Notes: generated by a model from the sequence alone, not told the origin. 52,310 bases of DNA from Candidatus Coproplasma excrementigallinarum (GCA_018714625.1 DVNE01000024.1:1-52310); one strand, 5' to 3'; counted from the first letter of the stretch, positions 16,761-25,166 are shown. A program made the numbers and translations.

Positions 16761-18359
16761 TCAGTAAATATCGGGCAAATCATTTAAAAACAGTACGGTA
16801 TCGCCCTTTTCAAGCACAGTTTTAAGCTCGGCCTGGGCGTCTTTGAGCGTCTGCTTTACAACCAGCTTTTCCGCCTGGCCGCCTGCGGCAAGATACCCTT
16901 CTTTTACGGGCGTAACTAAAGTATCGCCCACCAGAATGACAAAATCCAGCCCTGCGAGAAGCGCGCCGAACTCTCTGTTTTCGCTCTCTTCCAGAATACC
17001 GAGTTCAACAATTCCCGGTGTAACGATTATTTTGCGGCCGCCGAATGAGCGGAGCACTTCGAGCGCGGCACGCGCGCCCTTTACATTTGCATTGTAGCCG
17101 TCGTCCAGGATATTTATGCCGTTTGACTGCGTTAGTTGCAGACGGTGCTCAACAAAATCAAGCTCCTCGGCGGCGGATACTATATCGCAGAATGGCACGC
17201 CCATATCGTAAGCAAGCTGAGCGGCAAGGCCGATATTATAGGCGCAGTGTGCGCCGAGAAGTTTTGTTTTTACCACGGCGCGCTCTGTACCGAGCTTAAG
17301 CGTGAACGCAGTTCCGCCGGAAGTTGCCACGACGTCGCTTACACAGGAGCAGGTCTGCACGGGGCAGGGAGCGCCTGCAAAGTAGTCCGCACAGTCCGCG
17401 GCGATATACGCGCATTTTTTTGTGGCGGCAAGAATTTCGCCCTTTGCCTTTATTATATTTTCCAGGCTTTCAAAAGTTTCCAGATGCTGAGCGCATATGC
17501 CCGTTATAAGCGAGTAATCGGGCGGGCAGATGGCGCACAGCTCGGCAATATCGCCAACATTGCGCGCGCCCATTTCGGCTATAAACACGTCGTAATCTTT
17601 AAGATTGTTGGCGTTTACGGCCAGCGAGATGCCTATCGGCGTATTGTGCGAGCGAGGAGTGGCCAGCACTCTGAATTTTTTGCCGAGAATTACGGTGAGA
17701 ATATTTTTTGTGCTCGTTTTGCCATAGCTGCCGGTAATCCCCACCACTGTTATGCCTGAGGCAGCAATCTTTTCCGACGCCTTTCTGATATAAGCACGGT
17801 TGTGCGGCACTTCGTAAATCTTTGCAATGGCGTTAGAAAGGCATACAAGGGGCAACAGAATGAGTGGCAGAACGGCAAGCAGGCAATAGCGCAGCACATA
17901 GAACATAGGCTGCTGCCATACTTCCGCCGCAAAATTGACGAGCGTTATTATAATATATGAGATAATGGCGCAGACAACAAAGAGCACGACCTCGAGGCGG
18001 ATAAAGCGCTTTGTGCGCACGGCGGGCACGCGCAGGGCGATTTTGCCGTCCGCATAGATGTAGAGGCCGAAAAATATAGCGTAAGGCAGAAGTCCCACCA
18101 CGGCAGACCACTCACCCGCAAAGGAAAAACAGAGCGATACCACCGCACACGAGAGGGCGCACAGCATTGCGAGCAGCGCCAGCCTTTCAAAAGACATATT
18201 GTTGCGTTTGCGCGCCCAGCGCATAAGTTTTGCACCCGAATAGTTGCACGCCTGAAGAGCGCCAAGCAACTTCACCGACGACATTGTCAGAAGCGCGGCG
18301 AAACAGAGCGCAACTATTATACATTCCACGGTTTTTTCAACAGATACAAAAATACCCAT
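16761..18359 (-). CDS. murF: MurF-type ligase with N-terminal membrane domain
   Basis: Predicted UDP-MurNAc-tripeptide D-Ala-D-Ala ligase. The C-terminal part (from about residue 200) is a Mur ligase: VVGITGSYGKTSTK (P-loop, 206-218), SHNTPIGISLAVN, FIAEMGARNVGDI, ITGICAQHLETF, then EHRLQL, LDDGYNANVKG and VTPGIVELG. The usual N-terminal substrate-binding domain of MurF is missing. In its place residues 1-190 form about five hydrophobic segments (about 11-31, 60-80, 86-103, 121-143, 152-176). This would place the ligase at the membrane. AGGAG overlaps the stop of the upstream hydrolase, eight bases away, so the pair is co-translated. A 243-base gap separates it from ddl. Confidence 0.88.
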   Translation of the reverse strand: MGIFVSVEKTVECIIVALCFAALLTMSSVKLLGALQACNYSGAKLMRWARKRNNMSFERLALLAMLCALSCAVVSLCFSFAGEWSAVVGLLPYAIFFGLYIYADGKIALRVPAVRTKRFIRLEVVLFVVCAIISYIIITLVNFAAEVWQQPMFYVLRYCLLAVLPLILLPLVCLSNAIAKIYEVPHNRAYIRKASEKIAASGITVVGITGSYGKTSTKNILTVILGKKFRVLATPRSHNTPIGISLAVNANNLKDYDVFIAEMGARNVGDIAELCAICPPDYSLITGICAQHLETFESLENIIKAKGEILAATKKCAYIAADCADYFAGAPCPVQTCSCVSDVVATSGGTAFTLKLGTERAVVKTKLLGAHCAYNIGLAAQLAYDMGVPFCDIVSAAEELDFVEHRLQLTQSNGINILDDGYNANVKGARAALEVLRSFGGRKIIVTPGIVELGILEESENREFGALLAGLDFVILVGDTLVTPVKEGYLAAGGQAEKLVVKQTLKDAQAELKTVLEKGDTVLFLNDLPDIY

Positions 18360-18365
18360 ATGCCT

Positions 18366-19187
18366 TTACTCCTGCGCCTCACCTGCAAGAAAGGCGCGAA
18401 CCTCTTTGTTGAATAAGTTATAATTCTGCGAAAAACAGAAGTGCCCGCCATCCATTTCCAGCAAAACGGAGCCGGATATGGCCGAATTAAAGGCCTTCCC
18501 CTCCTCGCCTATCGGCGTTACGGTATCGTTTTTGCCATAGACGAGCAGTACCGGCGATGTGACCTGCGCCGCGCAGGCGAGCAAATCTTCGTTGACTATT
18601 TTTTTGTAGCTCTGCCGCATTATCGGGCTGAGCGAGCGATATTCCGCGCTGCCGAAAGTCCTCTCCGCGAACGCGGGAGCAAACTTTTTTATAAAACGAT
18701 AGGCGGCAACCCTGCGGCGATATGCTCGTGTGCGCGGTTTGACTATTCCCGCACCGCCGCATATAACTATTTTACTGAAGCAACCCGGATGTTCGGCGGC
18801 GTACCTGAACACCACGCGCGTACCGAATGAATGGGCTATAACGCTTGGTCTTTTAAGGCCTGCGGCAGCAATGAACTTGCTCAGCCAGTCGGCATAGTCG
18901 CCGACAGACCAGGCGCTGCACAGCGGCGCAGACGCGCCAAACCCAGGAAAGTCGGGCGCGGTTACCCTGTAATATCTTTTAAAATAACTTAAATTATAGT
19001 AAAAACTTTCTTTGCAGGAGAGATAGCCGTGCAGAAAGAGCAGGTCTTCCCCCTCGCCTTCGGAGATAAGCGCCACATGGCGACCATCTATAAAAATAAA
19101 ATTACCCCCGCAATATGCGCGAATTAACGCGCTTTTTACCATACTGCGGCACAGCCCGTGCCGCGAAAACCACCTGCTTAAAAACAT
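18366..19187 (-). CDS. Alpha/beta-fold hydrolase
   Basis: The 273-residue protein has an oxyanion-loop block LLFLHGYLSCKESF, the substrate strand VTAPDFPGFGAS, the nucleophile elbow AHSFGTR (Ser), the acid in YGKNDTVTP and the histidine in DGGHFCF, all in the family order. The substrate is unknown. The stop lies six bases before the murF start, so it is translationally coupled to murF and probably works on a wall or membrane substrate; that link is inference. The start is uncertain: neither the first ATG nor the one at 19142 has a good ribosome site. A copy of a dispersed motif (19105-19131) overlaps the 5' codons. Confidence 0.82.
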   Translation of the reverse strand: MFLSRWFSRHGLCRSMVKSALIRAYCGGNFIFIDGRHVALISEGEGEDLLFLHGYLSCKESFYYNLSYFKRYYRVTAPDFPGFGASAPLCSAWSVGDYADWLSKFIAAAGLKRPSVIAHSFGTRVVFRYAAEHPGCFSKIVICGGAGIVKPRTRAYRRRVAAYRFIKKFAPAFAERTFGSAEYRSLSPIMRQSYKKIVNEDLLACAAQVTSPVLLVYGKNDTVTPIGEEGKAFNSAISGSVLLEMDGGHFCFSQNYNLFNKEVRAFLAGEAQE

Positions 19188-19305
19188 TTACGGCATAAAA
19201 ACGCCATTAACGGCTGCTGTTTGCCGCAAAAAATTTAACCAGAGCGCTGTGCCATAATCACATCTTTTTTACTAACAGCCGCGCTCAGTAAAAGCGGAAA
19301 AAATT

Positions 19306-19740
19306 TTACAGTTCCCTTGCCATTACAAGGCAATCTTCGCCGTTGGTATAATATCTTGTGCGGGCATACACCCCTTTGAAGAAGTGGTTTAGGTAGAGCT
19401 TCATTGCCTCGGCGTTGGAGACGCGCACCTCAAGAAAGACGCGTGACATACCTTTTTCGCGCGCAACGGCGACGAGCGCCTCTAAAATTGCGCCGCCTAT
19501 GCCGCCACAACGGAAATTTTCCGCCACGGCGATATTATCTATGTCGGCAGTATCGTAGCCGACTGTAATGCCGCCATAACCGCGGATTTCGCCTTCGTCT
19601 TCGCATAAAATGCCCGTAAAATTTTCGTTCCCGAAACTTTCGGCAAGCATGCTGTAAGTCCACGGCTCCTGCGGGAAGCACTCCTTTTCCATCTCGGATA
19701 TGGCAAGAATATCTTCAAACTTCCAGGGACGGATAGTCAC
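19306..19740 (-). CDS. rimI: Ribosomal-protein-alanine N-acetyltransferase RimI
   Basis: GNAT acetyltransferase that in its family acetylates the N-terminus of S18, though some members have wider targets. The 144 residues show MTIRPWKFEDILAI, CFPQEPWT, the acetyl-CoA loop FRCGGIGGAILEAL and the C-terminal MKLYLNHFFKGVYARTRYY. The start is a GTG whose bases overlap the tsaB stop as GTGA. The frame is open further upstream, but that would lie inside tsaB. It is the last gene of tsaE-tsaB-rimI, a common association. Confidence 0.9.
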   Translation of the reverse strand: MTIRPWKFEDILAISEMEKECFPQEPWTYSMLAESFGNENFTGILCEDEGEIRGYGGITVGYDTADIDNIAVAENFRCGGIGGAILEALVAVAREKGMSRVFLEVRVSNAEAMKLYLNHFFKGVYARTRYYTNGEDCLVMAREL

Positions 19741-20366
19741 TTTCTGCCCTCCTCCGCCTGCGATTTGCGTGCATAGAGCGCGTGCATTTCGCCGAACGGC
19801 TCTGAAAGGGTGAGTTTGCGCTCTATTGCAGGGGCAAGGCATTCGCCCGCGTCCAGCATTGTATAGCGGGGCAAATCGAGCGGCTGAAAGCCGTAGACGG
19901 GTAGCCCGCGCGAGATTACTTCGTCAACTGAAAGGTATTCAGGCGCGCCCATCTCGCCGCCTTTGAAAGCGCAGCAATAGAGGTGTCCGTGCGCCGCGTC
20001 CACTACCGTGAGGAAATCGTCGCTGTTTACATTATATGCAACCAACTCGAACGAGGTGAGCGGCATGAGCGGCTTTGCCGCCGCAAGCGAAAAGGCCTTT
20101 ACTGCGGAGATGCCTATTCTTATGCCCGTAAAAGAACCCGGACCTGTAACCGCGCTGAAAAAATCGCAGTCCTTTACCGAAAGAGAAACCTCGTCCATGG
20201 CGGCATCCACCTCGTCCATGAGCAGCACGGAATGCCTGAGCGCACAATCCTTTATGTAGCGCAGCGCGCGCTTTTGCCCGTTTGCCGCCAGTACGGTAAG
20301 GTGCGCCGAGGCCGTATCCACCGCCAGAAATTTATTAAGTTTTGTGTAGTCTGATTGCATCGTCAT
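19737..20366 (-). CDS. tsaB: tRNA threonylcarbamoyladenosine protein TsaB
   Basis: Scaffold partner of TsaD in making the t6A37 modification of ANN-decoding tRNAs. The 209 residues have the ASKHA-type N-terminus FLAVDTASAHLTVLA, the block FFSAVTGPGSFTGIRIGI and AFSLAAAKPLMPLTSFE. There is no metal site, as expected for TsaB. The first ATG or the third residue (20360) may be the start; the ribosome site is weak. It lies 37 bases downstream of tsaE and overlaps rimI by four bases. TsaD is not in the window. Confidence 0.92.
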   Translation of the reverse strand: MTMQSDYTKLNKFLAVDTASAHLTVLAANGQKRALRYIKDCALRHSVLLMDEVDAAMDEVSLSVKDCDFFSAVTGPGSFTGIRIGISAVKAFSLAAAKPLMPLTSFELVAYNVNSDDFLTVVDAAHGHLYCCAFKGGEMGAPEYLSVDEVISRGLPVYGFQPLDLPRYTMLDAGECLAPAIERKLTLSEPFGEMHALYARKSQAEEGRK

Positions 20367-20403
20367 AGAGCCATGCGTTTAAATTTGCGCCGCCGCGCCA
20401 AAC

Positions 20404-20805
20404 TCAATAATCTATTTCGCGGGTATTTTCGTCAATTTCTTTTATGGAGACCGTCCTGGTCTTTTCGGGAAGGACGTCTGCTATATTCTCCGACCACTCT
20501 ATAAGGCATACGCCGTCGCCGTAAAAATAGTCAGTAAGGCCGAGCCCCTCTGCCTGCGCGCCCGACTTAAGGCGGTAACAATCGTAGTGATAGAGCTTGC
20601 CGTAGTAGTCGTTCATATAGGCATAAGTGGGACTTGTGACCTCGTCCTCTATGCCCAGGCCGAGCGCCACGCCCTTGGCAAAAACAGTTTTGCCTGCGCC
20701 CATATCGCCATTTAAAAGCACCACGTCGCCCTTGTTGAGCGTTGCCGCATATTCTTTTGCAAAGTTCAGCGTGTCCTCCGCCGAACGGGAAATAAAAACT
20801 GCCAT
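20404..20805 (-). CDS. tsaE: tRNA threonylcarbamoyladenosine ATPase TsaE
   Basis: P-loop ATPase needed for cycling of the TsaB-TsaD complex. The 133 residues contain the Walker A LNGDMGAGKTVFAKG (about 32-46), VTSPTYAYMNDY and the block LYHYDCYRLK, and VCLIEWSENI near the C-terminus. The gene heads tsaE-tsaB-rimI. Its ATG lies only eight bases after a consensus -10, with no Shine-Dalgarno, so the transcript may be leaderless. Confidence 0.93.
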   Translation of the reverse strand: MAVFISRSAEDTLNFAKEYAATLNKGDVVLLNGDMGAGKTVFAKGVALGLGIEDEVTSPTYAYMNDYYGKLYHYDCYRLKSGAQAEGLGLTDYFYGDGVCLIEWSENIADVLPEKTRTVSIKEIDENTREIDY

Positions 20806-20813
20806 ACGCTTAT

Positions 20814-20842
20814 ATTATAGCGCGCACGGCAGTTTTTGGCAA
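20814..20842 (-). promoter_or_regulatory. Promoter of tsaE
   Basis: On the minus strand TTGCCA (20842-20837) and a perfect TATAAT (20819-20814) are 17 bases apart. Transcription would begin about 20807, at or next to the tsaE ATG (20805). Confidence 0.65.
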
Positions 20843-21042
20843 TTAAATTAGTATTTGATTTTTCAAGGTATACCACGGTACGCCCGTTTGTGTATTATTT
20901 TAAATTTTGCAGTCCTTTACTGCATACATATCAACCATTCAGGTTTCGGCCGTCAAGGCTTATAATGCCTGCACATTTCACCCCCTCTGTTGCAAAGTCT
21001 GCAAAAGTTGTGCAAACTTGCTCAGAGCGGAGCATTAAAAAT

Positions 21043-21831
21043 TCATGAAAGGAAATAGCGCAGCAACACGCCGCCCACAAGCAGCAGCACAACCGCCGCG
21101 CAGACGGCTATACGTATTATAAGGCGTTTGCGTACAGCGGCGGCACATTCGGCAGAAACTTCGCCGCCATCGCCGCTAACGCAGGCCTTGGGCATAAACT
21201 TTTCGTTCATTCTGTTGATAAGCAATGATATGCGCTTATATACGGGCAGGGTGATGAGTATGGCTATAAGGCAGCGCATTATGTTGAAGGGCAGCACGGA
21301 AATCCACAGATAGTAAGTATAGAATGTGTCCTCCGTTACGCCGTCGCCGAAGAGAGCACGCATGGGGTCGAGCAATATATCCCAGTTGCCGCCGAAGGAA
21401 ACCTGAAGATAATAAGGAATGAGTACGAGCCAGTTGGCGATTATGGAGAGCGCGACGGAACAGAGCGAACCTATGCCCATACCGAGGAGAGCGCCCTTGA
21501 AAGTGCGGTGCTTTTTATATATTATGCCCGCGGGCACGACAAAGGCAAGGCCGATTATAAGGTCGGCAAAGTCGCCTATGAACACCGTGGTAGTACCCTT
21601 TATTATCAGCTTTATGAGTACCTTTACAAAAACTATTATGCCGCCCGAAACAGGGCCGAGTGCAAAAGTGCCTATGAGGGCGGGTATGTCTGAAAAGTTC
21701 AGCTCCAGCCACGAGGGGAAGGCAAAGCCCATCGGGAAGCCGAACACATACAGCACGCCTGCGATGGTGGCAAACATTGCGATTACCGCAATGCGGGTTG
21801 CAGTAAAGTACTGCGAGGTCTTGTTCTGCAT
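21043..21831 (-). CDS. ribU: Riboflavin ECF transporter S component RibU
   Basis: Membrane substrate-binding subunit that imports riboflavin with an ECF ATPase module encoded elsewhere. The 262 residues contain about six hydrophobic segments; family blocks include ELNFSDIPALIGTFALGPVS and GDFADLIIG. An extra C-terminal hydrophobic helix (about 239-260) follows a charged linker and is not typical. AGGAG precedes the ATG. The assignment is supported strongly by the FMN riboswitch and its terminator immediately upstream, so expression should fall when FMN is plentiful. Confidence 0.93.
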   Translation of the reverse strand: MQNKTSQYFTATRIAVIAMFATIAGVLYVFGFPMGFAFPSWLELNFSDIPALIGTFALGPVSGGIIVFVKVLIKLIIKGTTTVFIGDFADLIIGLAFVVPAGIIYKKHRTFKGALLGMGIGSLCSVALSIIANWLVLIPYYLQVSFGGNWDILLDPMRALFGDGVTEDTFYTYYLWISVLPFNIMRCLIAILITLPVYKRISLLINRMNEKFMPKACVSGDGGEVSAECAAAVRKRLIIRIAVCAAVVLLLVGGVLLRYFLS

Positions 21832-21883
21832 TTTAAGAACTCCTTTGAAAAATATTTTTTAAAGCAGTTCTTTTGCTCCGCAT

Positions 21884-21913
21884 AAAAAAAGCGCCCTCAA
21901 TAACCAAGGGCGC
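21884..21913 (-). terminator. Riboswitch terminator upstream of ribU
   Basis: On the minus strand the stem GCGCCCT/AGGGCGC is followed by seven T. It lies between the FMN aptamer and the ribU start and is the likely expression platform. Confidence 0.85.
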
Positions 21914-21935
21914 GCAAAAAGCGGTTTGATAAAAA

Positions 21936-22089
21936 TTCTTTTACCATCCGGACTATACCGTCGGTTACGGAATTGCACCGTATCGGGAGGACGAAACAGG
22001 CCGCCCTCTTCGCAGACTTACGACTATACGCGCCATCTGACGCGCGTGCCGCTCACTGCCGGTGGGGAATTACACCCCGCCCCAAAGAA
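21936..22089 (-). promoter_or_regulatory. FMN riboswitch (RFN element)
   Basis: On the minus strand GGGGCGGGGTG, then ATTCCCCACCGGCAGT, a variable middle, and GGTGCAATTCC, CCGACGGTATAGTCCGGATG match the conserved blocks of the RFN aptamer in order. A closing P1 stem TTCTTT/AAAGAA brackets it (22089-22084 with 21941-21936). It controls ribU through the terminator at 21884-21913. Confidence 0.95.
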
Positions 22090-22343
22090 CTACTATTAAA
22101 ACTGAAATACAAATAAACTATGCCAAAAAGTTTTCCGTGCGGAAAATTACTTCCGCATCTATTCACAGACGCGCTTAAATTTTAAAGCATGCCGCGCGGA
22201 AAAACTGCACAGAGGCATAAGTCTTATTGAAGTCTGTAATAATTATATAACGCAAAAAAAGCGCTGTCAACTACATTGCAGGCAAACCTGACTTTAAAAA
22301 TGCAAAATTTTTGGTAAATATAAGACCAAATTATCGCCAGCTA

Positions 22344-22372
22344 TTGAAATCGGAGGCAATTTGTGCTATCAT
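22344..22372 (+). promoter_or_regulatory. Promoter of the DegV gene
   Basis: TTGAAA (22344-22349) and TATCAT (22367-22372) are separated by 17 bases, 37 bases before the start codon. Confidence 0.65.
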
Positions 22373-22409
22373 ATATTTAAATACAGCATTAAATGATAAG
22401 GAGCTTGCA

Positions 22410-23255
22410 ATGAAAATAAGAATTTCTTCCGATTCCACCTGCGACCTCGGAAAAGAGCTTACCGAAAAATACAATGTGGGCATAATACCCCTCTCTGTAA
22501 TTCTGGGCGAAAAAATATATTACGACGGTATAGACATAAGTCCTCAGCAGATATTCGACTATGTGTCCGCAACGGGCACGCTGCCCAAGACCGCCGCCTG
22601 CACCGAGGAGGCATACTCCGAACAGTTTGCCGCACTGCTTGAAGGGTACGACGCTCTCATTCACTACAACATTTCATCCAAGGCTTCGGTCACGCACCAG
22701 AATGCTCTGGCCGCTGCGAAGCACTTTGGCGGCAAGGTTAAAGTGGTAGACAGCCACGCCCTTTCCACGGGGCAGGGGCTGCTGGTGCTCAAGGCGTGCG
22801 ATTTTGCGGCCGCAGGCGACTCGCCCGAAGAGATAGTTTCAAAGACCGAGGCGTTGCGGAATAAAGTAAACACCTCCTTCGTGCCCGACTCGCTTGAATA
22901 CCTGCACAAGGGCGGAAGATGCTCGCTCGCCGCGCTGATGGGTGCAAAAGTGCTTAAACTGCACCCTATGATAGAGATGGAAGACGGCCAGCTGCACGCT
23001 ACCAAAAAATATATGGGCGGACTTACCCGATGCCTTAAAAATTATGTTGCCGACCTTGCCAGGGAATACCCCGACTACGACAAGAGCCGCTGTTTTATAA
23101 CGCACAGTTGTTGCGAAAAGGATGTGGTGGATATGGTGCGCGGACTTGTTGAGAGCACCTTTGAGTTTGAAAACATCTATGAAACTGTTGCGGGCGGAGT
23201 TATAACCGGGCACTGCGGCAAGAATACTCTAGGAGTGCTTTTCATATCAGAATAA
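22410..23255 (+). CDS. DegV-family fatty-acid-binding protein
   Basis: DegV/FakB proteins bind a fatty acid and present it to the FakA kinase for phospholipid synthesis. The 281-residue protein starts MKIRISSDSTCDLGKEL, has TAACTEEAYSEQF, then VDSHALSTGQGL, and FVPDSLEYLHKGGRCSLAAL, a hallmark of the family. The GHCGKNTLGVLF end is also typical. The frame is open to 22311, but AAGGAG before ATG 22410 and the promoter at 22344 fix the shorter start. FakA is not in the window. Confidence 0.93.
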   Translation: MKIRISSDSTCDLGKELTEKYNVGIIPLSVILGEKIYYDGIDISPQQIFDYVSATGTLPKTAACTEEAYSEQFAALLEGYDALIHYNISSKASVTHQNALAAAKHFGGKVKVVDSHALSTGQGLLVLKACDFAAAGDSPEEIVSKTEALRNKVNTSFVPDSLEYLHKGGRCSLAALMGAKVLKLHPMIEMEDGQLHATKKYMGGLTRCLKNYVADLAREYPDYDKSRCFITHSCCEKDVVDMVRGLVESTFEFENIYETVAGGVITGHCGKNTLGVLFISE

Positions 23256-23273
23256 ACCAATTATTGTAGAAGC

Positions 23274-23310
23274 GCTGCGGCAGCAAAAATTTGCTGCCGC
23301 AGCAATTTTT
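23274..23310 (+). terminator. Terminator of the DegV gene
   Basis: A 13-bp perfect stem (GCTGCGGCAGCAA and complement) is followed by AATTTTT. Confidence 0.82.
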
Positions 23311-23439
23311 GTTTAATCGAATTCTCATTTACCCTCATATATGCCGCATATATATGCAGAATACAAAGTTATATAGTCATATTTACGCCATATTTTGAGT
23401 TAAAGAAAAAAAATTATTCTTTTTTTTTATGCCATAATA

Positions 23440-23468
23440 TTGACCTTGAATACATATTATGATATAAT
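23440..23468 (+). promoter_or_regulatory. Promoter of the first zinc-ribbon gene
   Basis: TTGACC (23440-23445) and a perfect TATAAT (23463-23468) are 17 bases apart, giving a leader of about 55 bases. Confidence 0.8.
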
Positions 23469-23528
23469 CAAATTTGTAAGAAAAGCTTACTCTTCTTACG
23501 AGACCAAAACTTCAGGAGGATATGAAAA

Positions 23529-23912
23529 ATGTTTTGCAAAAATTGCGGCAAACAGATAGACGACAACTCTGTTGTATGCCCTTATTGCGGAGCGGAAACA
23601 AAATCTCAGGCTACCGCTCAGCAGCCCCAGTATCAGCAGCCTCAGTACCAGCAGCCTCAGTACCAGCAGCCCTATCAGCAGCAGTATTCTGAAAAGCGCA
23701 GCAACAGCTACGCTATAGCAGGCTTTGTACTTGCTTTCTTCTTCGCTCTGCTCGGTCTGATTTTCAGCATCATAGGTCTGCGCAAGGTTGACGAATGCGG
23801 CGGTTCAGGCAAGGGTCTTGCCATTGCGGGCATAGTACTTTCAATATTGTCTATGATAGGCGCATTTATTATTATGATAACATCATACGGCACGCTGCTT
23901 GCTATGATGTAA
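23529..23912 (+). CDS. Zinc-ribbon membrane protein, DUF4190-like (copy 1)
   Basis: A 127-residue protein of unknown function. It has an N-terminal zinc ribbon (MFCKNCGKQIDD with CPYCG later), a low-complexity Gln/Pro/Tyr linker with repeated QPQYQ units (about residues 33-55), and two hydrophobic segments (about 62-84 and 97-122) separated by RKVDECGGSGKGLAIAG. That loop resembles DUF4190-type proteins. AGGAGG precedes the ATG. It has its own promoter and terminator. It is the first of four related genes in a row. Confidence 0.82.
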   Translation: MFCKNCGKQIDDNSVVCPYCGAETKSQATAQQPQYQQPQYQQPQYQQPYQQQYSEKRSNSYAIAGFVLAFFFALLGLIFSIIGLRKVDECGGSGKGLAIAGIVLSILSMIGAFIIMITSYGTLLAMM

Positions 23913-23937
23913 CGGCATTTATTTATCAGAACAATCT

Positions 23938-23970
23938 GAGGCCGAAGGCAAGTTGCCTTCGGCCTCTTTA
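23938..23970 (+). terminator. Terminator of zinc-ribbon gene 1
   Basis: A 12-bp perfect stem (GAGGCCGAAGGC and complement) with a short loop is followed by TTTACTT. Confidence 0.7.
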
Positions 23971-24155
23971 CTTAATTTCAACTTTTAAGTCCTATTCATG
24001 TTTCAGCCTGCCTTATATGCTTATATTTTAAGCCTGCTGCCTCATTTATTGAAAACATATTTATAAAAGCCAAACGAACGCAGACAAGTCTATCTACAAA
24101 TGGATAAATATTGTTTCCATTGAATGAGTAAAAAAGAATATTTATTAAAAAGTTA

Positions 24156-24185
24156 TTGACGGAACCCCCATTCAAGTATTATAAT
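24156..24185 (+). promoter_or_regulatory. Promoter of the second zinc-ribbon gene
   Basis: TTGACG (24156-24161) and a perfect TATAAT (24180-24185) are 18 bases apart. This shows that the long open frame beginning at 24156 starts inside a promoter and is not the true start. Confidence 0.75.
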
Positions 24186-24254
24186 ATATATACATTATTA
24201 CAAGCTATCGGCGTACGCTTGAATAACGGCGCACGCACCTGCAGGAGATTAAAA

Positions 24255-24668
24255 ATGTTTTGCAAAAATTGCGGTCATCAGATAGACGACAGAGCCATAG
24301 TATGCCCCAACTGCGGCATACCTACCGATAATTTTTATGCCGCAAACGGAAGCCAGCAAAACGGAGCGCCCAACACCCCCTATGCTCAACAGCCGTATGC
24401 CCATAATTATTACACGCCCGCTCCATCAACCACAAACGGATTAGCCATTGCGGGTTTTGTTGTTTCCATTTTAAGCCTGTGGCTGGGCGCGCTTTTTGCC
24501 GTTATATCTATTATTGCGCTTGTGTTAAGCATATTGGGATTTAAAAAATCGCCAATATGCAAATCAGGCAAGGGCCTTTCTGTTGCCGGAATAATTATTT
24601 CAGCAATAAGTTGTGCTTTGTGGGTATTTTACTGGCTAATCATTTTTATGCTTGCATTGATGTATTAA
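24255..24668 (+). CDS. Zinc-ribbon membrane protein, DUF4190-like (copy 2)
   Basis: A 137-residue paralogue of the preceding gene. The zinc ribbon (MFCKNCGHQIDD, CPNCG) is nearly identical in its first codons to copy 1. A Gln/Pro/Asn linker follows, then NGLAIAGFVVSI and a second hydrophobic segment after CKSGKGLSVAGIIISA. AGGAG precedes the ATG. It has its own promoter. Like copy 1 it has the serine-glycine-lysine-glycine turn between the helices, which separates this pair from the other two genes of the cluster. Confidence 0.8.
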   Translation: MFCKNCGHQIDDRAIVCPNCGIPTDNFYAANGSQQNGAPNTPYAQQPYAHNYYTPAPSTTNGLAIAGFVVSILSLWLGALFAVISIIALVLSILGFKKSPICKSGKGLSVAGIIISAISCALWVFYWLIIFMLALMY

Positions 24669-24774
24669 AATATTTTATAAATCTTAAATGTTTGCGGCAT
24701 ATGTGCCGCCCAATCGACAAGCCCGTAAGGTTGAGCTTAGCAAGTACCATTATATTGTGCTTTGAGTGTAAATT

Positions 24775-25098
24775 ATGTATTGCAAAAACTGCGGACGCAA
24801 ACTTGACGACGGAGAGAGAATATGCCCCGTCTGCGGGCATTCCAATATAAAGACAAGCGAACTGAACGCCATTGCAAATTACGGTTCATATCACGATGAC
24901 TACAATTTCTGGTATGCGCTGTTGTGCTTTTTTGCGCCATATGTGGGCTTGGTTTTATACATTATATGGCACAAAACATTTCCTTTAAAAGCACATTCCT
25001 GCGGCAAAGGCGCACTTACAGGACTGATTGTGCAACTGGTTTTAGGTCTTATTATAGGTCTTTTCTTTCTTATAAGCATATGTAGCAGGTTCAATTAA
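24775..25098 (+). CDS. Zinc-ribbon membrane protein, second type (copy 3)
   Basis: A 107-residue protein with a zinc ribbon (MYCKNCGRKLDD, CPVCGH), a short linker and two hydrophobic segments (about 47-65 and 80-102). It lacks the Gln-rich linker. The membrane part is of a different type from copies 1 and 2: a W-x-x-T-x-P-L-(K/R)-A-x-x-CGKGAL turn (LKAHSCGKGALTGLIV) joins the helices. The ribosome site is weak. It probably forms a transcript with the next gene, 68 bases on. Confidence 0.78.
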   Translation: MYCKNCGRKLDDGERICPVCGHSNIKTSELNAIANYGSYHDDYNFWYALLCFFAPYVGLVLYIIWHKTFPLKAHSCGKGALTGLIVQLVLGLIIGLFFLISICSRFN

Positions 25099-25166
25099 GC
25101 ATTGAGCAGCATACAAAATTCAGCGGGCGAAAAACGCTGTACAAATAATATGTGAGGAGAAAAATT

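Noticed and set aside
20836-21048. Plus-strand reading frame between ribU and tsaE
   Set aside because: It overlaps the tsaE promoter on the opposite strand, has no ribosome site and no recognisable sequence.
24156-24254. Extended N-terminus for zinc-ribbon gene 2
   Set aside because: The start codon of this extension is the -35 hexamer of a good promoter, and the ribosome site is at the internal ATG.
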